A stretch of 64,000 nt of DNA from Clostridium sp. TW13. GTDB lineage: Bacteria > Bacillota > Clostridia > Clostridiales > Clostridiaceae. Within the stretch, counting starts at the first letter, position 1. Every line of letters starts with the position of its first letter. The translations under genes and the position numbers were made by a program. The stretch covers positions 3,388,516 through 3,452,515 of the forward strand of contig NZ_BROD01000001.1 of the NCBI RefSeq assembly GCF_024345225.1, in the 5' to 3' direction. The notes below the pieces were generated by a model. The model saw nothing but the letters and a program-made list of their open reading frames with translations. It was not told the origin of the DNA and made no database searches. This document shows positions 27,483-36,970 of this stretch, in pieces.

Positions 27483-29086
27483 TTAACTCCTCCATAAAAG
27501 AATATAGTAGGTAATGAAAATAGCACAAAAGATGATACTAATAATATGATCACTAAAATCAGCACAAATCTTTTATTAAAGCTCTGTGTAAGCATCAATA
27601 AATTTTTCAAATCCAACATAGGACCCATCACCATAAATGCTAAAACTGCATTCATAGGAAAATTGTTCAAAAAACTCCTGGCTATAAATGCATTTGAATT
27701 AGAACATATAGACATAAAAAATGATGCAAATATCATTAATCCAATAGGAATTATACTACGTGCTCCTGTATACATAAAAGTATCCTTTGGTACGATAACC
27801 TGAATTATAGAGGAAATCATTGCACCAATTACTAAATATTTTCCTACACTGAAAAATTCAATAGTTGTATGTCTGAATAATCCAATTACCTTTCCTCCAA
27901 CCCCATCTACATCAAGATTACCAACATATCCACTACTACAAACCTGAGAAATATCTGAAGTATCTATCTCTATGGCATCCTTTTGTTTAAATAATAATTC
28001 GATAAACATTCCTGCAATAATTGAAATTATTACACCAAAAACTATCCTAAGTACTGCTATCTTGTAATCTTCTGAAAAAGCATATATTGTAGATATTATC
28101 ACTACAGGATTTACTGCTGCTGATGATAGCATAAATGTTATTGCTTGTGACAAAGGCACTCCTTTCCTCACCAATCTAGATGTTATTGGTACCATACCAC
28201 AATCACATATAGGAAGAAATATTCCTATTAGTGCTGCTATAGGAAACTTGAATATTCCTTTTACATTAAATAGTTTAATAAGTTTTCTATCTGATACAAA
28301 TATCTGCAATATTGAAGATATGAATACACCAACTAATATGAATGGAATGGCTTGAAGTAAAATACTCAAAAAAACTGTATTTATACTTTTTAATATATTT
28401 ATTTGTAAATCAGATACAGTATTATTTAATGCGCTTAGATATATTGAAAAAATCCATCCCGTCATAAGTAATAGGATATAATTTAATACTTTATCTATAG
28501 GATTAGCTCTTCTCCTATCAAATGCCTTATATAAATATTCATCTAAATTCTCATCATTTTCTTCACAAAAAATTATTTTAGATTTTCTATTGATACTTTT
28601 AATAACTTTTTTTATGACTTCTCTTTCATTATTGGATAAATTATCAAATCTATTTACAAATACAACATCTGAATTTGAAATTTGTTCAGCTATAATATTA
28701 CTCATATTTTTCATATAAGATGTGAATTTTTCAGCATCTAGTACATAAATCACATTATCTATATAATAATCAAATGGCATTCTAACTTTTAACATGTCAC
28801 TCATTTCCCAGGTTCCATTATATTCTATTATTATAACATCAGGGGAATACTTCTCTTCCAAATTATAAAACAATTTATCATCAAGCTTATCTTTTTCTTC
28901 AATTAATTTAATATCTATATTTTGTTCTTTAAATTCTTTTATATCAAATTCTTCTATGCCTTGCTCAAAAGCTAGAATTAATACTCTTTTATTTTTTTCT
29001 ATTACTTTTTTTTCTACAAGCTTATTTATTAAACTCGTCTTCCCCCACTCAAGAAATCCAGTAATAATTTGAATTTTTTTCTTCAT
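27479..29086 (-). CDS. COG0523-like GTPase domain fused to a YcgR-type permease
   Basis: 535 residues in two parts. Residues 1-195 form a G3E/CobW-like GTPase: Walker A GFLEWGKTS (10-18), IIIEYNGTWE in the position of the switch region, and a VNRFD-like guanine motif near 144. The Cys-x-Cys-Cys metal motif of COG0523 is absent. From about 200 to the end it is a PF03773 permease with about eight membrane segments and CDCGMVPITSRLVRKGVPLS (294-313) plus a matching second half. TIGR03943 partners normally pair with a stand-alone permease, so the fusion suggests GTP-dependent gating or metal handover. It follows the COG0523 gene by 9 nt. Confidence 0.85.
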   Translation of the reverse strand: MKKKIQIITGFLEWGKTSLINKLVEKKVIEKNKRVLILAFEQGIEEFDIKEFKEQNIDIKLIEEKDKLDDKLFYNLEEKYSPDVIIIEYNGTWEMSDMLKVRMPFDYYIDNVIYVLDAEKFTSYMKNMSNIIAEQISNSDVVFVNRFDNLSNNEREVIKKVIKSINRKSKIIFCEENDENLDEYLYKAFDRRRANPIDKVLNYILLLMTGWIFSIYLSALNNTVSDLQINILKSINTVFLSILLQAIPFILVGVFISSILQIFVSDRKLIKLFNVKGIFKFPIAALIGIFLPICDCGMVPITSRLVRKGVPLSQAITFMLSSAAVNPVVIISTIYAFSEDYKIAVLRIVFGVIISIIAGMFIELLFKQKDAIEIDTSDISQVCSSGYVGNLDVDGVGGKVIGLFRHTTIEFFSVGKYLVIGAMISSIIQVIVPKDTFMYTGARSIIPIGLMIFASFFMSICSNSNAFIARSFLNNFPMNAVLAFMVMGPMLDLKNLLMLTQSFNKRFVLILVIILLVSSFVLFSLPTIFFYGGVK

Positions 29087-29095
29087 AATTTTCCC

Positions 29096-30085
29096 CTATA
29101 AATTATTAAATAATTCTTCCAATTCTTTTCTATCTATATCTGCACCTATTACACATATTCTGCCAGTATAATCACATTCTACACTGTTAACTTGAATCTC
29201 ATTAGGTACAAAATCAAATTGAATCCATTTGTTATTCTCTATCCTAACTATTCCTTTGGCTCTTAAAATTGCTCCAAACTTACTAGATGACAATATGTCC
29301 TTTAATTTGATTATTTGGTTCTTTGAAAAAATTTTAGGCGTCTCAGTTCCCCATACTTGAAAAACTTCTGAAGCAGTATGAGCTTTACCGCATTGGAGTA
29401 AAACTTTATTTTGTTCTTTGCCCTTTAAATTATAAACTTGTTTTTCTATATTAACGATATTAATTTTATTTTCTAATAAATTCTCTCTAGACTGTTCCCC
29501 TACTGAAATTATTGAACTTGTAGGCAATTGATTCCAAGGTGTGGTTATAATATTAGCATTGCAATTAATTTTCTGAATATCTTTTACAACTAAAACAAGT
29601 TTATCTGGTTCTATGTTTTGTGTACGACTTAAAATAACAGTCTTAGCATTTTTAATTTGATTTATAAAAAATTCAGAGAAATTTCTTAAATACATTTGAT
29701 ACTTGACAGCATCAACAACCACTATACACATATTAATTTTTACTATATCTTGCTTTGTCATTTTCCTACACACATTTAAAACATCTGAAAGGTTAGCCAC
29801 CCCAGAAGGTTCAATTATTATTCTATCTGGTTTATAATCTTTAATTATTTCTTTTAAAGCTAAATCAAAATCTCCAGTAAGGCTGCAACATATACACCCT
29901 GAATTCAATTCTTGAACTTCTATACCTTTTGTTCTTAATATTGATCCATCAATTCCTATCTCTCCAAATTCATTTTCTACTATAGCAACCTTTTCAGATT
30001 TTAATTTTTCCTCTATAACCTTTTTTATTAAAGTTGTCTTTCCTGCTCCTAAAAATCCAGAAATAATATCAATCTTTGTGTACAT
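29096..30085 (-). CDS. COG0523 (CobW/YciC-type) GTP-dependent zinc metallochaperone
   Basis: 329 residues, G3E GTPase. Walker A GFLGAGKTT (10-18), the metal-binding CICC (64-67, in NSGCICCSL), IEPSGVAN (switch II region), and a C-terminal CobW_C-like domain. Members under Zur control insert or traffic Zn2+ during starvation. The start at 30085 (MYTKIDII) is preferred to a TTG at 30112: GAAAGGAG lies about 8 nt before it, and the longer version would place codons inside the operator. First gene of the operon with the fusion permease and the TIGR03943 protein. Confidence 0.92.
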   Translation of the reverse strand: MYTKIDIISGFLGAGKTTLIKKVIEEKLKSEKVAIVENEFGEIGIDGSILRTKGIEVQELNSGCICCSLTGDFDLALKEIIKDYKPDRIIIEPSGVANLSDVLNVCRKMTKQDIVKINMCIVVVDAVKYQMYLRNFSEFFINQIKNAKTVILSRTQNIEPDKLVLVVKDIQKINCNANIITTPWNQLPTSSIISVGEQSRENLLENKINIVNIEKQVYNLKGKEQNKVLLQCGKAHTASEVFQVWGTETPKIFSKNQIIKLKDILSSSKFGAILRAKGIVRIENNKWIQFDFVPNEIQVNSVECDYTGRICVIGADIDRKELEELFNNL

Positions 30086-30104
30086 ATATTTACTCCTTTC
30101 GTCA

Positions 30105-30125
30105 AAATGCAAACCATTTGCATTT
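30105..30125. promoter_or_regulatory. Zur-like operator upstream of the COG0523 operon
   Basis: AAATGCAAA-CCA-TTTGCATTT, a perfect 9-bp inverted repeat with a 3-nt centre. It matches the znuA site core (AATGCAAA-TCA-TTTGCATT) and lies immediately downstream of the -10 box. Confidence 0.85.
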
Positions 30126-30135
30126 ACATAAGGAT

Positions 30136-30144
30136 ATTATATCA
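30136..30144 (-). promoter_or_regulatory. Extended -10 promoter (TGA-TATAAT) of the COG0523 operon
   Basis: On minus, TGATATAAT; a weak TTGTGA lies about 19 nt upstream. The operator at 30105-30125 covers roughly +5 to +25. Confidence 0.65.
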
Positions 30145-30240
30145 TCAAATCTTTTTGCTTTCACAAAATATCGTATAGTTTTCAAATTATTTACATTTAT
30201 ATGTATTAGTAAATCTTGTACAAATATATACTCTAAATAT

Positions 30241-30277
30241 ATAAACCACAGAAAAACTAAATATTTCTGTGGTTTAT
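30241..30277. terminator. Stem-loop after the histidine kinase gene
   Basis: ATAAACCACAGAAA pairs perfectly with TTTCTGTGGTTTAT around a 9-nt loop, 23 nt past the kinase stop codon. U-tracts are short. Confidence 0.65.
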
Positions 30278-30299
30278 ATAAATAATTATTATATTCTTC

Positions 30300-32174
30300 T
30301 TATTCTTCCAGCATCTCTCCAAGCTTCAATGTAAAATAAAATGTACTTCCTTTTCCCAATGTACTTTCAACCCAAATTTCACCTAAGTGGGCTTTTACTA
30401 TCTCCTTACATATTGCTAGACCAAGGCCAGAGTTTCCTGTTATCTGCCCATCTTTATCTTTTACTTGTATGAACTTGCCAAATATTATCTTTTGATGTTC
30501 CTCTGCAATGCCTTGACCATTATCTGAAATTGCTACAAGCATGGTGTTATTTACCTCTCTAGCTTTTATTTCAATAATACCTGTCCCATCTGTATTGGTG
30601 TACCTTAAAGCATTACCTAGTAGATTTGCAATTACCCAAGATATCTTATCTACATCTGCTTTTACTTTCTTTCTGATTCCTTTTGTATTTATTATTAGTT
30701 TTATATTTTTCTCATCAAGTTGAATTTTAAAGGTTCGCGTTACTGCATTTATAACATCATCTATCCCCACATCTTTCATTTCCATTTCTATTTTTCCAGA
30801 TTCCATCTTTGATAAATCTAATAATTCTCTAACAAGCTTATCTAATTTATCACTATCTTCTTTTATTATCATAAGTAACTCATTTGCTTCTGCAGCGTCA
30901 CTATAATTTCCTTCTAGCAACAATCCAGTTGCCATGCAAATAGACGTTAACGGAGTTCTGAATTCATGAGATACATTAGATACAAAGTCAGATTTAAGTC
31001 TATCAATTTCTTTGAATTTTGTTATATCCTGAAGTATAGTAATCGCACCTATATTTTCTGTTTCCTCAAACCATATAGGTTTTGTTATTACTCTATAATA
31101 AAGATTTCTATTATCTTGGGACATTTCTATATCATTAACTTCTTTATTTTCTCTGCTTAAATTTCTAGAATTCTTTATCATGTCAAATATTATTCTTTGT
31201 TTTATATATTCAAGAAAATGAGTATTAATTATATTTTTTTCTTTGACATCAAAAACTCTTTCTCCAGCCTTATTAAGCATTATAACCTTATTATCTTCAT
31301 CTGTTACTATTATAGGAGAATCTATACTTTCTATTATAGCTTCTGCCTTTTGTTTTTCTCTTAATATTTCTTGAACATTTAATCTACCATACTCCTGTAG
31401 CTTTTTCGCCATATTATTGTAGGATTCCAAAATGTAGTTAATTTCCTTCTCCCCTCTTATAGGAATAACATACTCGTATTTACCCTCTGAGACCTTATTT
31501 ATGCCCACAACTAAATCTTCAACTGGATTTATAATTTTCTTTAGTAAATATCCTATTACAATAATACCAACAAATAAAACAAGCCCTGAAATAATTGTAA
31601 TATAATAAACTGCCTTATTAGCTAAATTCCTTGATTGATCCTTCATCTTTAACATCGATTGTTCATTTATGTCTAAAAGATTCCTACAATTATCTTTTAG
31701 ATCCTTATATAATGGCAAAATATTGTTATAATAATATGTTCCAGAACTATAATAATAATCAACTGAATTATTATCACTGCTCTTTTCTTTTGTTGTTTTA
31801 AACTTATTTACAGCTGATACGTATTTATTATAATCTTTTTCAATTAAATCTAATGTTTCTTTTTCTCCATATTCAGTAATATTGCCCTTAGCTCTATTCA
31901 ACCATTGCAAAAATTGTATTCTATTTGACTCATAATCAGATATTACCGCAGTATCATTTCCAAAAATGTATACCATTTGTGATTTGTCTTGAGCATCTAA
32001 TGTTTCTAGCATATTCTGAGCGTAAACTATGCTATCATAATTAGAATGCATTATTAAATCTATAGATTGCTGTAAATCATGATAATATTTTATAGATACT
32101 AAACTACTCCCAGCAGTTAATATCACAAAAACCGCCAGAATTAAAAAAATCTTAAACTTAATACTTTTAATCAT
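30300..32174 (-). CDS. Membrane sensor histidine kinase (HAMP-PAS-HisKA-HATPase)
   Basis: 624 residues. TM1 (about 9-29), an extracellular helical sensor of about 160 residues, TM2 (about 190-210), HAMP, PAS (about 270-385), HisKA with SHEFRTPLTS (phospho-acceptor His near 400), and HATPase_c with N box NLLGNALRYT, G1 DNGQG and G2 SGLGLAI. It autophosphorylates in response to an extracellular signal. It is divergent from the receiver-only gene at 32414 (240 nt apart), so the pair probably forms a two-component system. It lacks the KdpD fold, and the KdpD N-domain is a separate protein at 32960. Confidence 0.92.
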   Translation of the reverse strand: MIKSIKFKIFLILAVFVILTAGSSLVSIKYYHDLQQSIDLIMHSNYDSIVYAQNMLETLDAQDKSQMVYIFGNDTAVISDYESNRIQFLQWLNRAKGNITEYGEKETLDLIEKDYNKYVSAVNKFKTTKEKSSDNNSVDYYYSSGTYYYNNILPLYKDLKDNCRNLLDINEQSMLKMKDQSRNLANKAVYYITIISGLVLFVGIIVIGYLLKKIINPVEDLVVGINKVSEGKYEYVIPIRGEKEINYILESYNNMAKKLQEYGRLNVQEILREKQKAEAIIESIDSPIIVTDEDNKVIMLNKAGERVFDVKEKNIINTHFLEYIKQRIIFDMIKNSRNLSRENKEVNDIEMSQDNRNLYYRVITKPIWFEETENIGAITILQDITKFKEIDRLKSDFVSNVSHEFRTPLTSICMATGLLLEGNYSDAAEANELLMIIKEDSDKLDKLVRELLDLSKMESGKIEMEMKDVGIDDVINAVTRTFKIQLDEKNIKLIINTKGIRKKVKADVDKISWVIANLLGNALRYTNTDGTGIIEIKAREVNNTMLVAISDNGQGIAEEHQKIIFGKFIQVKDKDGQITGNSGLGLAICKEIVKAHLGEIWVESTLGKGSTFYFTLKLGEMLEE

Positions 32175-32413
32175 TACTATCTCCTTATACTGCTATTTAT
32201 TACTATTATATTCCATACCTATTTTATTTCCTATAACTCATAATATATAGGTTACTTGTAATCCTATATATTAACACCTATTATAACAAATCATCTATCC
32301 CAACTACAGATTTATTTGAGTATGGTCTTATTTTCTAAATGAATTAATAATTGATAAAGAAATTAAACTAACGTAGTATAGAATATAATGGAATATTCAT
32401 GGAGGGGGATCTT

Positions 32414-32947
32414 ATGAAAAAAGCCTTAATAGTAGATGACACTAAAAATATTAGAATTCTTTTATCACATTGCTTAAAAAATGATAACTTTGAAGTACAT
32501 TGTGCCAGCAATGCTTTAGAAGCAATGGAATTAATATCAAGCATTAACTTTGACATAGCATTTATAGATGTAAAAATGCCTAATATTAGTGGAACTGCTT
32601 TACTAGAGCAAATAAATAAAGAGGGATATACATTTCAAGTAGTTATGATGACAGGGTTTGGCACAATAAAAAATGCCGTTACTACCACCAAACTAGGAGC
32701 TGTAGCCTATTTACAAAAGCCATTTACTTCAAATACCATAGAAAAATTACTTGGTGAAATCTTTGAAGATTATAATCCAGCAGCAAAACAGATTAATAGC
32801 ACTAATGCTAATGAAGCAAAATCTTCTATACTTCCTTTAGACTCTATTGCATACGAGAAGTTTGGAGAATGCTTAATCAAAAATGGGGATATAGAAAAAG
32901 GAAATCTATTTAAAGAATTTGCTACAAAACTAGCTAATTTAAAATAA
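32414..32947 (+). CDS. Stand-alone response regulator receiver
   Basis: 177 residues. A complete receiver domain covers residues 1-120: Asp8/Asp9 acidic pair, phospho-acceptor Asp52 (AFIDVKMPN), Thr80 (MMTGFG) and Lys102 (LQKPF). The last 55 residues are helical and contain no recognisable DNA-binding output, so it probably acts by protein contact. The start at 32414 is set by GGAGGGGG directly upstream, which a start at 32399 would overlap. It is 12 nt upstream of the KdpD-like gene, suggesting the receiver acts with it. Confidence 0.88.
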   Translation: MKKALIVDDTKNIRILLSHCLKNDNFEVHCASNALEAMELISSINFDIAFIDVKMPNISGTALLEQINKEGYTFQVVMMTGFGTIKNAVTTTKLGAVAYLQKPFTSNTIEKLLGEIFEDYNPAAKQINSTNANEAKSSILPLDSIAYEKFGECLIKNGDIEKGNLFKEFATKLANLK

Positions 32948-32959
32948 GGGGTTTAATTT

Positions 32960-34096
32960 ATGGTAGAAAAAAGACTTACTCCTGAAGAAGCTCTAAAACA
33001 ATATAAATTACAGACTACAGGCAAGCTTAAAATCTTTTTAGGATATGCACCTGGTGTTGGTAAAACATTTAGCATGCTAAATGAAGCTAATAGACGTTTT
33101 GAGCGTGGTGAAGATGTTGTTGTTGGGTATTTTGAAAGCCATGAAAGAAAGGATACCATCGAACAACTTAAAGACTTGCCTCTTATGCCTTTAAAGGAAA
33201 TTCCTCACGGTTCTATTAAACTAAAAGAAATGGACGTAGATTCAATAATTGAACGAGCTCCTAAACTGGTTATTGTAGATGAACTGGCGCACACCAATGC
33301 TCCTGGTTCTAAAAATAAAAAGAGATATGAGGATGTTATTGAAATACTTAATGCTGGTATAAATGTTTATTCAACTGTTAACCTTCAACATCTTGAGAGT
33401 CTTAACGATATTGTACAGCAAATCACAGGAATCACAGTTAATGAAACAATTCCCGATAATATATTGACTAACGCTGAAGTAGTTATTATAGATATTCCAC
33501 CTGAATCCTTGAGAAATAGATTGAGAAGAGGAAACATCTATAAACCCTTCTTAATTGAATCAGCCTTAAAGAATTTCTTTAGAAATGGTAATCTTGCTGC
33601 TTTAAGAGAACTTACCTTAAGACAGATTGCAGACGAAGTGGACGAGGATTTAGAAGAATATAAAATTAATCATGATATAAATGATAATTGGTATACTTGT
33701 GAAAGAATAATGGTATCCATCTCTTCTAATCCAAAATCAAAAAGACTGATACGATTAGGTGCTAGGATTGCAAAAAAATATAAATGTCAGCTTTACGTTG
33801 TATATGTAGAATGTACTCATATATTATCAGCTAAAGAGACTCCAGATAGGGTTAAAACATTGGAGGACAATATTCAATTAGCTAAAAAGTTTAATGCTGA
33901 AGTAGTAGAGCTTTCTGGAAAATCAATTTCTCATGCATTACTCAAATTCTCTCAAGAGAAACATATTACTCAGCTAATTATTGGACATCCTCATCGATCA
34001 AAATTTCAAAGATTATTCAGAGGTTCCACAACAAATAAATTTTTAGAGCATGCTAAGGATGTTCAAATAATAGTAGTTCCTTATGATGCCATGTAG
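32960..34096 (+). CDS. KdpD N-terminal sensor/ATP-binding domain protein without kinase
   Basis: 378 residues. Residues 20-230 are the KdpD sensor domain (Walker A PGVGKT at 31-36, VVGYFESHERKDT, and LVIVDELAHTNAPGS, Walker B). Residues 245-375 form a universal-stress-protein domain. The membrane segments, GAF and kinase domains of full KdpD (about 900 residues) are absent. Short KdpD-N proteins are known in cyanobacteria and Deinococcus and can signal with separate kinases; Firmicute KdpD USP domains can bind c-di-AMP, which is a possibility here. Operonic with the receiver gene and divergent from the kinase gene. Confidence 0.9.
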   Translation: MVEKRLTPEEALKQYKLQTTGKLKIFLGYAPGVGKTFSMLNEANRRFERGEDVVVGYFESHERKDTIEQLKDLPLMPLKEIPHGSIKLKEMDVDSIIERAPKLVIVDELAHTNAPGSKNKKRYEDVIEILNAGINVYSTVNLQHLESLNDIVQQITGITVNETIPDNILTNAEVVIIDIPPESLRNRLRRGNIYKPFLIESALKNFFRNGNLAALRELTLRQIADEVDEDLEEYKINHDINDNWYTCERIMVSISSNPKSKRLIRLGARIAKKYKCQLYVVYVECTHILSAKETPDRVKTLEDNIQLAKKFNAEVVELSGKSISHALLKFSQEKHITQLIIGHPHRSKFQRLFRGSTTNKFLEHAKDVQIIVVPYDAM

Positions 34097-34119
34097 ATAA
34101 TACGATATTTTCAATGAAT

Positions 34120-34172
34120 AAAGCCATGTTATAATAGTAGAGTATATTTTTCTCTTATAACATGGCTTTTTG
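34120..34172. terminator. Bidirectional terminator between kdpD-like gene and fbp
   Basis: AAAGCCATGTTATAA pairs perfectly with TTATAACATGGCTTT, followed on plus by a T-tract. It serves the convergent genes on both sides. Confidence 0.85.
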
Positions 34173-34199
34173 CTTTAAATCCACATTTATATATAATTT

Positions 34200-36206
34200 C
34201 TATACAATTTCATTTATTAATCCTTTTCTATAAGCAGTGAGCAATAATTTTAAATCCTTTATCTGATTCTTCAGCTCTTCCCCTATATCTGTATCTCCCA
34301 CGGTCTTTCTATCCAATTTCTTTTCAACAACTAAGGTGGTTGAAAGTATGTCTCTTTCTTTTACAATTGCATTTTCTGTAGATTCAAAAGGTTCGTGAGA
34401 AACAAGCTGAAGCCCATATGAATTGTATATTAGTGTATATCCTGCTATTCCCGTTTGTGTTCTATATGCTTTAGCAAAACCACCATCTATGACTATTAAC
34501 TTGCCATTAGCCTTTATAGGGCTTTCACCCTTAACATTCTTAACAGGAACATGACCATTTATTATTCTACTTTCCTTATTGTATAAATCAAATTCCTTTA
34601 ATACCTTATCACACATTTCTTCATCATCACGCCATCTATAATAAGGGTTCTTATTTTCCTTATGCATACTTTTATCATTAATAAAATATCTTTCAAAGGT
34701 TGCCATCTCATCCTTCCCGAAAAGTGATGATGCTGCTCCATTCCATAAGTACCACATTATATCCATACCATATTGCTTTTCTGATGTATCCCTCTTATAA
34801 AAATACCCCTCTCTTGCTAATGACTCAAATTTTTCTAACAATAATCTTCCCTTATACTGCTTACCGTTAATAGTCATAGTTTTAAATGACATATCTTCAT
34901 TTAGAGGAATGCACCCATGAAATAACAGGTTAGAATTATATTTGAGATATATACTTCCCTTTGCAAATAAAAAGGCTATATGTTTTTGTAGTTTTTCACT
35001 GTTTACAAAAGATGACTCTAATTTTTCAATAAGTATCTTTTCATCTTCTGTCAATTTAAACGGGTCTTTAGAATCTATAGTTGGAAACAAGTTACCATTA
35101 AGATTATATATATTTTCTCCTAGTTTAATAGTCCCATTCTCATAATTAATCTTGTCTAACAGCAACCTATGATCCATCTTAAATTCAGGTCTTCTCTTTA
35201 TTATTTCATATTCAAGCTTGAATTGAATTATAGTTATTGCTTTGTGCATTTTTGCTATTAACTCAATTTCATGACTGTTATAAATATTTTCTTCATTTAT
35301 TTTAGGTATGAACTGCTTACATGAATCCTCACCATAATATCTAAGAGCAAAGGTAGCTAATGGTAGAAGATTTATCCCGTATATATCTTCAATTATATCT
35401 AGATTAGAATACCTAGCAGATATTCTAAGTACATTTGCTATGCAAGCTTTCACTCCAGCAGCTGCTCCCATCCAAAGCATATCATGGTTTCCCCACTGTA
35501 TATCTACAGAATGATATTCCATCAATGTATCTAATATTATGTCTGGACGTGGCCCTCTGTCATATATATCTCCAATTATATGAAGCCTATCGATTACTAA
35601 CCTTTGAATCAATTTTGATAATGCTATAATAAATTCATTTGCTCTGCCAATATCAATAATGGTAGTTATTATCCTATCATAATATTGCTGCTTATCTATT
35701 CCATCCACCTGTTCGTGTAGCAATTCCTCAATAACGTAGGTAAAATCCTTTGGCAATGCCTTTCTCACTTTAGATCTAGTATATTTAGATGATACATATC
35801 TGCAAAGTTCAATCAGTCTATGTAGATTTATTTTGTACCAATCATTAATATTATTCTGTTCCTTTAATTCTATTTCTAATTTTTGTTCAGGATAGTACAC
35901 TAGGGTAGCTAAACTCTTTTTTTCATCATCCATTAAATAATTTCCAAAGATATCTTCTATCTTCCTTTTCACTACCCCTGAACCATTTCTAAGCACATGA
36001 ATAAAAGGCTCATACTCTCCATGCACATCACTTAAAAAATGTTCTGTCCCCTTAGGTAAATTTAAAATTGCTTCCAAATTGATAATTTCTGTAGATGCCG
36101 CTGCAATTGTTGGATACCCTTTAGACAATAATTTCAAATACTCTTGCTTTGATATAATTTCTTCTACCAAGTTTTCTTCACTTGCTTGTTCATTTGTAAA
36201 TCCCAT
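34200..36206 (-). CDS. fbp: Class III fructose-1,6-bisphosphatase
   Basis: 668 residues, the length of the Firmicute-type FBPase. Calcineurin-like metallophosphatase motifs are in order: [35 protein letters not shown] and NGHVPVKN. It hydrolyses fructose-1,6-bisphosphate to fructose-6-phosphate for gluconeogenesis. It stands alone between the Kdp signalling genes and the kdpABC operon and is unrelated to them in function. Confidence 0.96.
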   Translation of the reverse strand: MGFTNEQASEENLVEEIISKQEYLKLLSKGYPTIAAASTEIINLEAILNLPKGTEHFLSDVHGEYEPFIHVLRNGSGVVKRKIEDIFGNYLMDDEKKSLATLVYYPEQKLEIELKEQNNINDWYKINLHRLIELCRYVSSKYTRSKVRKALPKDFTYVIEELLHEQVDGIDKQQYYDRIITTIIDIGRANEFIIALSKLIQRLVIDRLHIIGDIYDRGPRPDIILDTLMEYHSVDIQWGNHDMLWMGAAAGVKACIANVLRISARYSNLDIIEDIYGINLLPLATFALRYYGEDSCKQFIPKINEENIYNSHEIELIAKMHKAITIIQFKLEYEIIKRRPEFKMDHRLLLDKINYENGTIKLGENIYNLNGNLFPTIDSKDPFKLTEDEKILIEKLESSFVNSEKLQKHIAFLFAKGSIYLKYNSNLLFHGCIPLNEDMSFKTMTINGKQYKGRLLLEKFESLAREGYFYKRDTSEKQYGMDIMWYLWNGAASSLFGKDEMATFERYFINDKSMHKENKNPYYRWRDDEEMCDKVLKEFDLYNKESRIINGHVPVKNVKGESPIKANGKLIVIDGGFAKAYRTQTGIAGYTLIYNSYGLQLVSHEPFESTENAIVKERDILSTTLVVEKKLDRKTVGDTDIGEELKNQIKDLKLLLTAYRKGLINEIV

Positions 36207-36314
36207 CTATTCTTCCTCCAGTTATTTTTAATAACAACATCCCCTGTTTCTACTTAAATTTTACTATAGATTATACATTAGTTAATTGCTCAAGTAAACT
36301 TTTACATTGTTTTT

Positions 36315-36363
36315 CAATAAAAAGAGCAGTATGTTTAATTGCAATTTAAAACATACTGCTCTT
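36315..36363 (-). terminator. Terminator of kdpABC
   Basis: On minus, AAGAGCAGTATGTTTTA pairs with TAAACATACTGCTCTT and is followed by TTTATTG, a few nt after kdpC. Confidence 0.9.
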
Positions 36364-36368
36364 AGGGT

Positions 36369-36959
36369 TTATTTCTTTATCTTATCTAAACCTATATTTA
36401 GCTCTAAAACATTAACTCTCTTTTCTCCCAATACTCCTAAAGTTCTATTTTTTGTATTATCATCTATAAGTTTATATAACACATCTTTAGATATTCCTGC
36501 AGCCTTTGATATTCTATCTACCTGCATCTTTGCGCCTTCAGGTGTTATGTCTGGGTCAAGTCCTGAACCTGATTGTGAAATAAGCTCTGAAGAAATATCT
36601 TTCTTAGATACAGTTGGATTCTTCTCTAAAAAGTTATTAATATCTGCTTCAACCCTTTTTTTCAAGGCTACACTACTTTCACTCAAATTTTGTGAGCCTG
36701 AAGTAACATCAACTTGTTTTCCATCCTTTGATGTATTATAATCCACAGCAGATATTCTGCCTACAAAATGTTTATCATCATTATACTGCTGTCCTATAAG
36801 CTTTGACCCTACTACCTTACCATTATAAGTTACTATGCTTCCGTTAGCTTGGCTTGGAAATATAAGTTGTCCAATTCCAGTGATAAATAGTGGATAGGCT
36901 AATCCACAGATTAAAATTAATACTAAGGTTAACTTTAATGACTTCTTTAAATAATCCAT
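36369..36959 (-). CDS. kdpC: Potassium-transporting ATPase subunit C
   Basis: 196 residues. One N-terminal membrane segment (about 10-32) is followed by a periplasm-type domain with the KdpC signature SGSGLDPDITPEGAKMQVDR. KdpC stabilises the complex and ATP binding by KdpB. It lies 11 nt after kdpB. Confidence 0.96.
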   Translation of the reverse strand: MDYLKKSLKLTLVLILICGLAYPLFITGIGQLIFPSQANGSIVTYNGKVVGSKLIGQQYNDDKHFVGRISAVDYNTSKDGKQVDVTSGSQNLSESSVALKKRVEADINNFLEKNPTVSKKDISSELISQSGSGLDPDITPEGAKMQVDRISKAAGISKDVLYKLIDDNTKNRTLGVLGEKRVNVLELNIGLDKIKK

Positions 36960-36970
36960 GATTTTCCCTC

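Noticed and set aside
30086..30112. TTG start for the COG0523 gene
   Set aside because: It would place coding sequence over the Zur-like operator; ATG at 30085 has GAAAGGAG at good spacing.
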